From assembly GCF_020379485.1 (NCBI RefSeq), contig NC_063444.1, positions 3,606,652 through 3,670,651 of the forward strand: a DNA stretch of 64,000 nt, in the 5' to 3' direction. The notes under the pieces were generated by a model that worked only from the letters and a program-made list of their open reading frames with translations, was not told where the DNA came from and ran no database searches. The translations under genes were made by a program, and so were the position numbers. Source of the DNA: Brassica napus. Lineage: Eukaryota; Streptophyta; Magnoliopsida; Brassicales; Brassicaceae. This document shows positions 34,342 to 44,744 of this stretch, one piece after another (position 1 is the stretch's first letter; the number at the start of each line of letters is the position of its first letter).

Positions 34342-36750
34342 ATGATTTTTCAGTTACATGCAGTGTATGGAGAATGGTTGTTGAGAGATTTCCGTTGGGA
34401 TTTTGTGGTTGATGATCTCAAAGGAGCAAGATTGTTTTTATTGAATGAAGATTCAACACATGCTGAACTTGTTGCAATGGCTCAAGAAGATTATAACCTG
34501 GACATGAGAACAGTGAGTGTGGAGATTAGCTACTCATTACCAGCAGAAATGATGATGGCTCCAGGCAGTCTTCCCATTCATGTTACAAGTGATAGACAAG
34601 TTCGAAACTTGCTGGAGATACTCAAAACCCATAGAGTATGTCTTTGTGTATCAAGCCGCAGCAAGGTCGAAACGGTTTCAGAGAAAAGGGATATTGATGA
34701 AGCTGGTGAATGGGAAAAAGATGTTGGTGATAATGATGAAGCTGGTGAATGGGAAGAAGATGTTGGTGATGATGATGAAGCTGGTGAATGGGAAGAAGAT
34801 GTTGGTGATGATGATGAAGCTGATGAATGTTTTGAAGATGTTGGTGATAACGAGGAGGAGGAAAATGGGGAGGAGGATGCTGATAATTCTATTGTTGGTG
34901 AAACGGATCAGAATGGTGGGGATTACAGTCTTTATGGAAAGGTTCCAGATGAGGACGAGGAAGATGATGATAATATTTGTTTTGAAGAAATCCAAAAGAC
35001 ATATGCTAAGACAAATGCTATTGAAGGAGGAAAATCGAATGGTACCAGTATCTATGTCAACCAGAGTTTTGTTAGCAAGGGTGCACTGCTTTCAGAGCTG
35101 CGGTTGGCAGCAGTGAGGGGTAAGTTTTCTTTCAGATTATACAAATCAACGAAAACTCTCGTTGTGGCAACATGTCCGGTTAGCTATTGTGGATGGAAGG
35201 TCAGAGCGAGTGTCAAACATGGGACAAACACGTTTTGGGTAACAAAGTATGTGGAAAAACATTTATGCTCAGCGGGAGACCGAATCGCTCAGCGGAGACA
35301 CTGTACTCCGAAGTATGTAGGTAGTCTTTTCATTGATCGTGTTGGAATCATTGATGGGATAACTCCGCAGCATATCACTGATGCAATGAGGAACATGTTT
35401 GGCATGGCGCTTGATTACACCACTTCATACAGAGCACTGTTATATGCACAAAGATTGGTGAGAGGATCAGCAGAAGAAGGGTATTCGCGTCTGGCATCAT
35501 ATCTCGAGCAAATCTCCATTGCAAATCCTGATTCTATCACGGCGATAGAACTTGATTCTATGAAAAGATTTAAGTATCTATTTCTCTCTTTTGGAGCTTC
35601 TATCAAAGGTTTTAAGTATCAGAGAAGGGTCATTGTGGTGGATGGAACTCACCTAAGTGGAAAGTATGGAGGAACTATGTTAGTTGCAGCCGCACAAGAT
35701 GGCAATTTTCAGATATTCCCATTGGCTTTTGGGATCGTGGATGAGGAAGATATACCTTCTTGGGAATGGTTTTTCACAAAATTGGCTAGTTGTATATCTC
35801 ATGACAAGCCTCTGGTGATAGTCTCCGACCGGCACAAGGCCATTAAAAGTGCGTGTGATAAGGTGTTTCCTTGGGCAACCCGAGGAATATGTTATTATCA
35901 CCTTCAAGATAACATTGTCAAAAAGTTTAAAGGGAAACATCTCATGTACTTGGTGAAAGGGGCTGCTTATGCTCACACGGTTTACGATTTTGACCGGTAC
36001 ATGGCTGAGATACGGAGTGCAAACCCGGAACTTGCAACGTATTTGGAGAAAGCCGACGTCAGGCTATGGTCAAGGGTTTATTGTAAGGGGAACAGGTTCA
36101 ACATAAAAACAAGCAACATTGCTGAATCTATTAATTCCGCACTGAAGCGAGCAAGAGGATTTCCGATTACGTTCCTGCTGGAGTTCATAAGGCAGAAGTT
36201 AGGAAAATGGTATTGGAAAAGGAGACAAGATGCTTTGAGTCTCACAACTGAACATAGCGGGGGTGTTGAATACTTGCTTGCTGTTCGAGAAGAGATAGCG
36301 GGTACGATGACGGTCGAACCAATTGATGGATGGCATTTCTTTGTCAAAGGTGGCAAAATGGACTGTGTGGTTGATTTGGAACATGCAAAGTGTGATTGTG
36401 GTGTCTATGGAGTGGAGAAAATACCTTGCTCTCATGCTATAGCTGCTGGAATACATGCTGGTTTGCATATCTCCACACTTGTATGTCCACTGTACTCAAA
36501 GAATTATCTGTATGCAGGATACTCAGAGAATATATATCCTATCGTGTCACAACATATTGAGGAACGAGAATGCTTTCCTCCAGAACTAAAGCGTGGTCGG
36601 GGGAGACCGAAGAAATCAAGATGGCAATCTTGGTTGGAGCTATCTAGGATGAGAGGACACAAACCCAGGAAGAAACACAGGGCACGGAGATGCTCAAACT
36701 GCAAGGAAACTGGCCATACGAAACCACAATGTACACAACCAGTTGACTAG
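34342..36750 (+). CDS. MULE transposase (MURA)
   Basis: An open frame of 802 aa from ATG 34342, chosen because TTTGCAG directly before it looks like the acceptor of a 5'-leader intron and the frame upstream is repeat. It would move the element by DDE chemistry. Order of domains: an N-terminal MuDR-like region; four tandem acidic 13-residue units (GEWEEDVGDDDEA type, 34696-34851); a Mutator DNA-binding zinc region (TCPVSYCGWKVRASVKHG...HLCS); and the MULE/DDE core with VVVDGTHLSGKYGG, LAFGIVDEEDIPSWEWF and PLVIVSDRHKAIKSA. After that come a SWIM zinc finger (CDCGVYGVEKIPCSHAI) and a C-terminal CCHC knuckle (CSNCKETGHTKPQC) preceded by an RGRGRPKK AT-hook-like stretch. No stops or frameshifts. 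Confidence 0.93.
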   Translation: MIFQLHAVYGEWLLRDFRWDFVVDDLKGARLFLLNEDSTHAELVAMAQEDYNLDMRTVSVEISYSLPAEMMMAPGSLPIHVTSDRQVRNLLEILKTHRVCLCVSSRSKVETVSEKRDIDEAGEWEKDVGDNDEAGEWEEDVGDDDEAGEWEEDVGDDDEADECFEDVGDNEEEENGEEDADNSIVGETDQNGGDYSLYGKVPDEDEEDDDNICFEEIQKTYAKTNAIEGGKSNGTSIYVNQSFVSKGALLSELRLAAVRGKFSFRLYKSTKTLVVATCPVSYCGWKVRASVKHGTNTFWVTKYVEKHLCSAGDRIAQRRHCTPKYVGSLFIDRVGIIDGITPQHITDAMRNMFGMALDYTTSYRALLYAQRLVRGSAEEGYSRLASYLEQISIANPDSITAIELDSMKRFKYLFLSFGASIKGFKYQRRVIVVDGTHLSGKYGGTMLVAAAQDGNFQIFPLAFGIVDEEDIPSWEWFFTKLASCISHDKPLVIVSDRHKAIKSACDKVFPWATRGICYYHLQDNIVKKFKGKHLMYLVKGAAYAHTVYDFDRYMAEIRSANPELATYLEKADVRLWSRVYCKGNRFNIKTSNIAESINSALKRARGFPITFLLEFIRQKLGKWYWKRRQDALSLTTEHSGGVEYLLAVREEIAGTMTVEPIDGWHFFVKGGKMDCVVDLEHAKCDCGVYGVEKIPCSHAIAAGIHAGLHISTLVCPLYSKNYLYAGYSENIYPIVSQHIEERECFPPELKRGRGRPKKSRWQSWLELSRMRGHKPRKKHRARRCSNCKETGHTKPQCTQPVD

Positions 36751-36751
36751 T

Positions 36752-37252
36752 TGTCCAGACGACCTAAATTTAAGTCGTCCAGTCTTGATTACCCGTCCAG
36801 ACGACTAAATTTTTAGTCGTCCAGTGTATTTTATTTTTAGACGACCTTCTACTAAGTCGTCTAGTGTATTTTATTTTTAGACGACCTTCTACTAAGTCGT
36901 CCAGTGTATTTTATTTTTAGACGACCTTCTACTATCCCTTCAAGTGTATTTTATTTTTAGACTACCTTCTACTATCCCTTCAAGTCGTCCAAACCTTCTA
37001 GACGACTTATTTGTAAGTCGTCCAGTTGGAAAACCTTCCAGACGACTTATAATAAGTCGTCCAAACCTTCTAGACGACTTATTTGTAAGTCGTCCAGTTG
37101 GAAAACCTTCCAGACGACTTATAATAAGTCGTCCAAACCTTCTAGACGACTTATTTGTAAGTCGTCCAGTTGGAAAACCTTCCAGACGACTTATTTGTAA
37201 GTCGTCCAGTTGGAAAACCTTCCAGACGACTTATTTCTTCCAGACAACTTAT
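36752..37252. repeat. GTCGTC minisatellite between the two transposon genes
   Basis: Head-to-tail units of about 20-60 bp built from CCAGACGACTTAT and AAGTCGTCCAGTTGGAAAAC run between the convergent 3' ends. Each unit is itself a near-palindrome (GACGACTTA/TAAGTCGTC). Homogeneous subarrays at 36825-36990 and 37000-37215 suggest recent local amplification. Confidence 0.9.
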
Positions 37253-37253
37253 A

Positions 37254-37366
37254 TCATGTTCAAATACAAAAATCATGTTAAAAAATCATGTTCAAATACA
37301 AAAATCATGTTAAAAAATCATGTTCAAATACAAAAATCATGTTAAAAAATCATGTTCAAATACAAA
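37254..37366. repeat. 31-bp tandem repeat at the 3' end of the protease gene
   Basis: About four copies of AATCATGTTCAAATACAAA followed by AATCATGTTAAAA abut the stop codon of the protease gene. They probably form its 3' untranslated region. Confidence 0.85.
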
Positions 37367-37367
37367 T

Positions 37368-40300
37368 CTAATCATACATGCCCACGAACTTATCACCATC
37401 CACATTTTCTTTCAGATGCTGATCAACAAGCTCCTTCCATATATCCACCGCCATATTATCCCTCATTTTCTTCGCGTTGCACCTAGCAAAGTCTTTAGGG
37501 TCAAAGGAGCCCCCGAGCGCATGACATTCAATGTACTTTACAGTGTACACGCCACAATCACCATTGTTGGCCGTGGGTACACCTTTCAGCGGTCTCTCAT
37601 ATGTGTATGGCTCCAACCCGTATTTGACCCGCATTTCGTCGGTGGCTGCGCACTCAACAAGCAGATAAGGGACCATCTGGAGAAAAGGCTCCATTATCGC
37701 ATCCCATGCGTCTGGTACACTAGATGAAGGTATGCTGTCCCAGACGACTATGTGCCTCTTAGGGATCGATATCCAAATAGCAACCCAATGCTTGTCGTCC
37801 AAGTTCACTGGCGCATAGATATCATCAATGTCCTCCCCCCACTTCTTGTTTGATTGGCAAAATGAAGGTATTGATCCGTCATAAAAATACGACGCCCCAC
37901 CAGGTAGAACTCTTCCTAAACCTTTGTGATCAGGTTCCGATGTTTTGAAGAGCTGATACTGCTCTCTCCAAGACTGAGAAAAGTTGTGATCCAGGAAGCA
38001 CATTCGCTCGCTCCTGAAAGCTTGTGGGTTCTCCTGATACCTCTGCCTTAGCACATTAATCCAAGCATCTATATGCTGCATATTAAATATAACAAGTTAG
38101 AAGTTACCAGACGAAGACGACTTATATTTAAGTCGTCTACGTGGTCGTCCAAGTAGACGACTTTCCAGACGATTTATCTTTAAGTCGTCTGGAAAGTAGT
38201 CTACTTGGACGACTTTGTAGACGACTTAAATCGTGTGCAGAAGACTTACGCAGTCTTCCAGCCATCCTCTGGCTGTCCGGAGGAAGTGGTACCACCTTGT
38301 TGGTGATGTACGTGGTTTGTCCTCGATCTTAGTTAAATAATGACTGCAAACAAAAAAGCAATCAGTTTTGGACGACTAAATCAAGCTATTATGGGTAAAG
38401 CAATCACTTACGGATCAGTTTTCAACCAATCAGCGAGTTCCTTCAACTTTTCTTTGTTTACTGGCGGAAATGGATTATAGGCTGCCACTTTATCTTTTTT
38501 TTTCTCTGCCATATAAGGAGATCTCACAGTAGGAGCAGGTTTCTTCGCTCGTTTACTCTTTGCACGCTTGTCCAATACAACCAGGCTCGGTTGTGAAACT
38601 GGATCGCTTGGCTCGGTGGAAGCGAGGCTCGGTTGTTGATCTGTGGAAGCGAGGCTCGGTTGGTGATCGGTGGAAGTGACAGCAACAATCTCTTTGGAGG
38701 TGACACCATCTGCTTTATTTACCGAGTTCGCCTCGGTTGCTGTATCCTCCGGCAACCATCTCTGCAATAAAAGTTGCACACAAGTTAACCCTGGACGACT
38801 TAAATAAAAGTTGTCTGGACGACTAGTTGACCCTGGACGACTTAAATAAAAGTTGTCTGGACGACTAGTTGACCCTGGACGACTTAAAATTAAGTCTTCC
38901 GTGGTCAACTAGTCGTCCAGACAACTTACGTTTAAGTCGTCCAGGGTCAACTAGTCGTCCAGACAACTTTTACAGTCGTCTGGACAACTAGTTAACCCTG
39001 GATTTGATACTAACATATTTGATTTGAGGAGGCTGTTTCTTTTGAGGAGGAGGCTGTTTCTTTTGAAGAGGAGGAGGCTGCTGCTGTTTCTTTTGAGGAG
39101 GAGGAGGCTGCTGTTTGGTTTGATGAGGAGGAGGCTGGTTACTAACCACGGTTTCATTGGCATGAGGGGTAGCCTGTTTGTTTCTACCCCCGGTTTCTTT
39201 GGCAAGAGGGGTAGGCTGTTTATCTTGAGGGGTAGCCTGATTGGTTAGAGGTGGAGGGGTAGCCTGATTGGTGACACCAACCTTCTTCTCCACAGCTTCC
39301 AATCTATCAGACAACTTCCTAAACTCCCTCATGCACTTATTAAACCCTTTTTTCATAGCCTCAGCTACGCCCTTGAACATAATTTCCAACTCCTCTCTGG
39401 TCACCCCTCTAGCCTCTTCTCTAGCCTCTTCTCTAGCCTCTTCAGGAGCCTCTTTACGAGCTTTCTTCCGAGGTCTTGGATTGTCTTCCTCCTCCTCCTC
39501 CTCCTCCAACACAACCATCTCTTTGGCCTTCTTCGATGGAGTCACAACCTTAGGTTTTGTATTGACCTTAGTACCAGTGACTTCCCAGCAATCCATGGTC
39601 CACTTCCACGGTCTCCGCTCATACATGACTTTAATGATGTTCTCCGCGGGCAGGTCCTCAACCTCAGAGTCCCATTTTGGCCACATTTCACTAATGTCCT
39701 TCTCAACAAAGTTGATCACGCGGGTCTGCAGTAAATAGAAGAATCGAGTTAGATATTTGAAAAAAAATACTAAATAGACGACTTAATTATAAGTCGTCTA
39801 CTAAGTCGTCCAGCTGGAAGACCTTCCAGACGACTTATAATAAGTCGTCTAATAAGTCGTCCAGATGGAAGACTTTCCAGACGACTTAATTAAGTCGTCC
39901 GATAAGTCGTCCAGCTGGGAAGACTTTCCAGACGCCTTATTATAAGTCGTCTAATAAGTCGTCCAGATGGAAGACCTTCCAGACGACTTATAATAAGTCG
40001 TCTAATAAGTCGTCCAGATGGAAGACTTTCCAGACGACTTAATTAAGTCGTCCGATAAGTCGTCCAGCTGGGAAGACTTTCCAGACGCCTTATTATAAGT
40101 CGTCTAATAAGTCGTCCAGATGGAAGACTTTCCAGACGACTAAATTAAGTCGTCCGATAAGTCGTCCAGCTGGGAAGACTTTCCAGACGACTTATTATAA
40201 GTCGTCCGATAAGTCGTCAAGCTGGACGACCTTCCAGACGACTTCCAGTCGTCTGCGCAGTCTTTTGGATTGAAGTAAATACCTGACTCAAGATAGCAGC

Positions 40301-41328
40301 TTTCATTGATCTGCGGCCTCTGCTGCCCTCGTAAGCCAGTATCGGTGGAGACGGACTGTCTGCTCTGGGACCACCAATACTAGCACCCAATTCCGGCATA
40401 GCTGTGTACGTCCAGACTTGAAGAACTTGTATAAACCCATCCACGGTGTAACAGCCAGCAATTTCTTTGTTCCACAAAGAGTCCATCAGCACCTTAAACG
40501 CGACTCTCCCCCATGGATAATTCTCAAACCGTTCTAAATCCATCACTAGCCTTGCCAGAGTAGATCGTGTAGCGGTTGAAAACTTTCTCCCTTCAATGAA
40601 TCCAGTGAAGATGGAGAGGTACGCGAGCCGCTTGCGATCTTCCCTGGACCAATCCCCGCATCTCTTCAGTGCTGCTATTATCTGATCAGTAGTTGGCCCA
40701 GCTTCCAGATGAACTCCCAGCATCCCCCAGAAAGAAACCATCTCTGGGGTAACGTCACATTTTGGTGTCTCAAGGTCCTCGATGTACTCGCAGTTTAGAC
40801 CAGTGAGGTTTTCAAACTCTAACAGTGAAAACCTCAAAGGTTCTGGACCAACGAGAGACCACATCTCATACTTCTTCTTAATGTCCAGCTTGAAACTGAG
40901 CATGTAGTGAACCAGCCTTGAAGCCCAACCAAATCCCTGCTCCTTGAACTTGATGAAAACTCCCAAACTCGACTCCTTGAGCTCTTCAAATTCGTCATCA
41001 GTAAGAGCTTTCCTAAGAGCAGTATGCAACTTGCTGTTATCCGTATGATACGAAATGCTATTGTGGGCTTCTGGCTCTTCCCCTGATGTGTATAACCTAC
41101 GGGGGAGTTCTGGAATATCCATCCTTTTTGTCTGCAAAATAATCAAAGACAACAATATAAGTCCAGACGACTTAGTAGACGACTTATAATTAAGTCGTCT
41201 GGAAAGTCTTCCAAATGGACGACTTATATTTAAGTCATCTACTAAGTCGTCCAGTTGGAAGACAAAGCCGGACGACTTAAATTACTTACAAGTCTTCCAG
41301 TCGCAGAAGGAGTTGGAGTACTCGTCAT
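37368..41328 (-). CDS. Ulp1-like C48 cysteine protease with DUF1985, MULE-encoded
   Basis: Six exons (41328-41290, 41131-40283, 39725-39015, 38761-38412, 38343-38250, 38075-37368) sum to 2751 nt, 916 aa, with clean GT-AG joins and no stops. Exon 2 is a DUF1985 region (RLVHYMLSFKLDIKKKYEMW, LSIFTGFIEGRKF). Exon 3 has acidic runs, a coiled coil with EEAREEAREEARG and a Q/P/K-rich tail. Exon 4 is Ser/Pro/Lys-rich with a repeated QPSLAST motif. Exon 6 holds the C48 peptidase with catalytic His (DDKHWVAIWI, about 777), Asp (VVWDSIP, about 794) and Cys (NNGDCGVYT, about 855). The family cleaves SUMO from proteins; MULE-borne versions may act on host or transposase SUMOylation, which is inference. 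Introns 1, 2, 3 and 5 are filled with GTCGTC repeats. Confidence 0.88.
39770..40260. repeat. GTCGTC minisatellite in protease intron 2
   Basis: A dense array of CCAGACGACTTA, AAGTCGTCTAATAAGTCGTCCAG and TGGAAGACTT units fills most of intron 2. A higher-order unit of about 130 bp recurs (39860-39990, 40000-40120). Smaller arrays of the same family lie in introns 1 (41161-41280), 3 (38795-39000) and 5 (38105-38240). Confidence 0.9.
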
Positions 41329-41419
41329 TGCGGTTATAGATCTGAAAAAATAAACGTGAAACGGTGAGAATGAGTAAATTGATAGAGACAACGTTTTATG
41401 TTCATCTTTTCCTCGAGAT

Positions 41420-41800
41420 TGATGACTTAGCGGCGTTAGGGTTTACAGAGAAACGGCGCTAAGGTTTACAGAGAAGAAGCGGCGGCGCTAGGGTTTAGAA
41501 GAAGCGGCGGCGCTAGTGTTTAGAGGAAGCGGCGGTGAGAACGTTGGTGACCACGGTGGCGAGGGCGACGGTTTGTTCGGAAATAGTGGAAGCGGCGGCG
41601 CTAGGGTTTAGAGGAATCGGCGGCGCTAGGGTTTAGAGGAATCGGCGGCGCTAGGGTTAGAAGAAGCTGCGGCGACAACGGTGAGAATGAAGTGAGATAG
41701 ATAGCCGACGTTGAGAACGATGGTTTGTTCGGAAATCGTGGGAATTCGAAATCGCCTTTGAGAGAGAACTGTTAGGGTTTTGAGAGAGAACTGTTAGGGT
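41420..41800 (-). repeat. Tandem telo-box/GCGGCG repeats at the protease promoter
   Basis: A unit of about 20-24 bp, AAGCGGCGGCGCTAGGGTTTA and variants, occurs about seven times upstream of the protease start codon. On the gene's strand each unit contains AAACCCTA, the plant telo box found in promoters of growth-related genes. The block is far more GC-rich than the rest of the element. It probably forms the promoter or 5' leader. Confidence 0.75.
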
Positions 41801-42605
41801 TTCTGAATTTCGCGAAAAATGAAACAAAAAAAAATCACCTTATATATTGGGTAAATAATCCGGTTAGCTTTAAAAGTACATTGGTAAACTTTAAGGTTTG
41901 GTCCGGTTTAGACGACTTATTCTGGCTGATAATGTACAACAGACGACTTAATATTTAGTCGTCTGTTTTCAGACGACAAAATATTAAGTCGTCCTAGACC
42001 CTAAAATGAACCCCTAAACTAAAATGACTAGATTAACTAACTAACCACGTTATAAAATCAAATTATACTTAAATAGTGTTTACTATACACAGAAATGAAC
42101 ACGCATAAGTAATTTTAAAAATTTTCAAAAACGGTTTTAATGCTTTCCAAAATCTAACCCTAAGAACACATACAATACTACAACATATGTTGATGAAACA
42201 TAAACTAAAGAATATCATGACTCACTACTTTCACTCATCTATGCTGAAAACAATTGAAATTTGTTATATCTTAATTTATACCTCCTAAGACATATGTTAA
42301 TTACATAATTCCCATTTTTCACTTATCAAAATATTTTTTACAAAATTTTTAAATTATGTTTAAGACTAACTGTCCAGACGACTTTCAGTTAAGTCGTCTG
42401 GACGACTTATTTTCAAGTCGTCTAAACAGACGACTTGCGAGGGGTAGAAACGTAAAAAAAATTCCGTTTTTTTGTTTGGTCACAAGGGGATAGTTGTAAT
42501 TTCAATAGTCTTTTAGGTTACTTTTGCGTTTGACCCAAGTTGGGGTATTGTTTTGGGTTTGACTCCAAGTTTTGAGTCACACTTGGCAATTCTCCCTTAA
42601 ACTAA

Positions 42606-43933
42606 TCAATTTTGACATCATATTTCGCATACCGGTCCATCTATTTGTATGAAATGGACGTATATAATATAAAATACGTCGACTATTGTCCCAATAAACT
42701 TCAGATATTTCTAGGGCGACCGAGGATTTATATAAATTTTAAATATGTGTTGGGAATAGGTAATAAGAAAGCAACATTTGAAAGAAGTGGACGACCAAAA
42801 TAATTAAATTATAACGTGAAATGGGGCGCGTGAGTATGAAGTTGCTTCTGTCTAGGGTTGAGAGTGACCCACGACGAGACGACCTCAGCTTTACCAAAAC
42901 CTAAGCTGTTACTCTTGCGCGTTCGTGGGTCCTACTCCAGGCCCCCACCTATCTCTATCTCCTCTTTTTTCTCTCCCCTCCATTATTCCCTCGAGCTATC
43001 TCTTACAACTCGCCCTTCGTATTCCAACTTATTTACGTTATTGTCACACCCTACACGTCCACCTTCTTTGACCATGACATTATTATATTTTTTATAGTAT
43101 TAAACTTTGGATTATTACTACACTACTTCTTTTATGCTACGTAATCTTTTTTTTTGTCAACACTATGTAATCTATATTTGTGTTCATAATCTTTTGTTAA
43201 GGAAAATAATATTTAAGCGGGATTGTTAATTTTGGAGGCATGTGGGCAATCTATCTATAAGTTAATTTTGTTAAGGTAGGTTTTCCTTCTATCGTAAGGA
43301 AAAAAAGAGAAGGCAAAATCCATGTGTTCGACTACATTTTAATCAATGGAAAAATGGCACGTGTCGTTTCTGATAAGAATGGCGTGAAGTTGAGCGAGTA
43401 GTTTCGGAGTCAGTCAACCGAGCCGACTCAACTTAGGTCGGCCCAACTAATAATATTAAAATGTAGTAATTGCTCCTAAGTCCTCATATCAAATATTATT
43501 ATGGTATCTGATTTCGGTTTGTTAAACCGGTTAAGAAACCGAAAAAGTACAGAAATTAAACCAGAACAAACCATTGGACTCAGAATCATAAACTTGATTC
43601 AATTTTGTGGTAAAATGACAAACATGGAACTTTAGCGACTATGTCTTGAATAGAATCATTGGTTGTTTTCAATTTTTGACCAGTATATAAATATGTTACA
43701 ACCGTCCAGGACTATGTTTATGTTAAAAACTTCATCAAGATTCACATCTCGTCCGTCTCTCAAGCATCATCCCACCCAAGAAAACCAAACAATCCAAAAA
43801 TGAAACAATAAATCAACAATTGGCTGAATAAAATAGCTCCACCAATATGGTATGTAACTGAACAAGGTTGTATACATAAAATAAACATACCTCTGAAGAA
43901 TAAGTACTCATGAAGAACTCCAAAGGGGTTAAG
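42606..43933. other. Spacer between transposon and VAL2 remnant
   Basis: No gene seen; AT-rich, with a pyrimidine-rich patch at 42950-43030. This should be the 3' flank of the VAL2 position. Confidence 0.5.
43148..43162 (-). mobile_element. 15-bp T-tail micro-insertion
   Basis: Nine Ts followed by GTCAACA lie between CTACGTAATCT (43137-43147) and CTATGTAATCT (43163-43173), an 11-bp duplication with one mismatch. Confidence 0.45.
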
Positions 43934-43966
43934 TTAGTTCGTGGGCTCAGGAACTCCGCTTGTGTC

Positions 43967-43985
43967 AGTTAGCACAAAAAAAAAA
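43967..43985 (+). mobile_element. 19-bp poly(A)-tailed micro-insertion in VAL2 coding sequence
   Basis: AGTTAGCAC followed by about ten As sits between two perfect copies of AACTCCGCTTGTGTC (43952-43966 and 43986-44000). Together they add 34 bp and shift the frame, creating an early stop on the VAL2 strand. Confidence 0.75.
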
Positions 43986-44188
43986 AACTCCGCTTGTGTC
44001 TCTGTCATGTTCTTGTGCGGCTGAGGAAGAACCGTGCTCTGTGCTTACCACATCACTGCTTTTCTGTTCCGCTTCTGTGTTTGAAACAGCTTTTTGTTTC
44101 AGATATGTCTCCAGAGGAAAAGTTGCAGCTTGCAGAAGACTGATCATGCTCACTCGGGAAGCCCCAGGGTCTGAGTTTAAGTCAATGT

Positions 44189-44190
<2 letters not shown>

Positions 44191-44219
<29 letters not shown>
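44191..44219. repeat. 29-bp poly(C) tract
   Basis: An uninterrupted run of 29 C (G on the VAL2 strand) sits where the intron acceptor of the last VAL2 exon should be. It could be real or an assembly or sequencing artefact. Confidence 0.7.
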
Positions 44220-44221
<2 letters not shown>

Positions 44222-44744
44222 CTACTGGTTCAACCGCTTGAACGCTCTCCCCTTATGTCTCATCTCTTCACCTTGACAGTGCCTGCTGGCTTGCCTGCCC
44301 TGCCTCTTCCCTATTCCGCTTCCGCAGCATGAGCGTCTTGAACCGCCTCTTCACTGCCTCGCACACAGTACAAGTGCATGACGGCTTGTGTTTGCCTTTC
44401 CCACTAGGCGGCTGGCTGCAGACAATGCACGAACACCCTGCCCTGTGTCTTGGGTGCTTGGTCGATGCTGCAACCTCTGTATCCCTTTGTTCAACTGTCG
44501 TGGTGATGGCTGCATTTGCTAGAGTATCCAGAGCAGATGCCTCCTGCTCGTGGTTTAACTTTTCGTTTGATGATGCCAGTCTCCTCCTTTTGAACTCTGT
44601 GCAAACCAAGTCTCTAATGTAACAGACCGATAATAATTGAGGTCCTTGAGGACCATACCTTTGTTCAGCCGTACAAACGTTTCTTTTCTCTTGGGGTGAG
44701 TTCATCAGGTGCAGTACATGAAGACCTGACGATGAAAACATCAA

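Larger units (their letters stand above)
32907..42596. mobile_element. Complete Ulp1-carrying Mutator-like element (MULE), 9.69 kb
   Basis: The termini begin GGGC on the left and end in CCC on the right. A 24-bp segment is identical and inverted near each end (32922-32945 and 42557-42580, GTGACTCAAAACTTGGAG...). A 9-bp target duplication flanks the element: TTAAACCAA (32898-32906) and TTAAACTAA (42597-42605), 8 of 9 identical. Inside are an open MURA transposase near the left end reading right and an intact Ulp1-like protease gene near the right end reading left. They converge on a repeat array, the same arrangement as mudrA and mudrB of maize MuDR. MULEs with a captured Ulp1 gene (Kaonashi type) are known in plants. 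With both genes open and both ends present, the element may be autonomous. Confidence 0.9.
43934..44725 (-). pseudogene. 3' remnant of VAL2/HSL1-type B3 repressor gene
   Basis: Only the last three exons are visible (about 44725-44659, 44596-44272, and from about 44190 down). They encode EFKRRRLASSNEKL, a cysteine-rich block (HRAGCSCIVCSQPPSGKG, CTCTVCEAVKRRF, LMLRKRN), an EAR-like DLNSDP and the C-terminal MISLLQAATFPLETYLKQK, all diagnostic of VAL proteins, which silence seed genes through Polycomb. The PHD-like, B3 and CW regions, expected at higher coordinates, are not found in 44.7-48.2 kb. The acceptor of the last exon is replaced by a 29-bp C-tract (G on the coding strand), and a 34-bp insertion plus duplication shifts the final codons. 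Position matches At4g32010, so this is probably the dead VAL2 orthologue. Confidence 0.82.

Noticed and set aside
36752..40260. Regular repeats with spacer-like gaps resembling a CRISPR array
   Set aside because: Units are palindromic and vary in length, spacers are themselves repeat, and the setting is a plant transposon.
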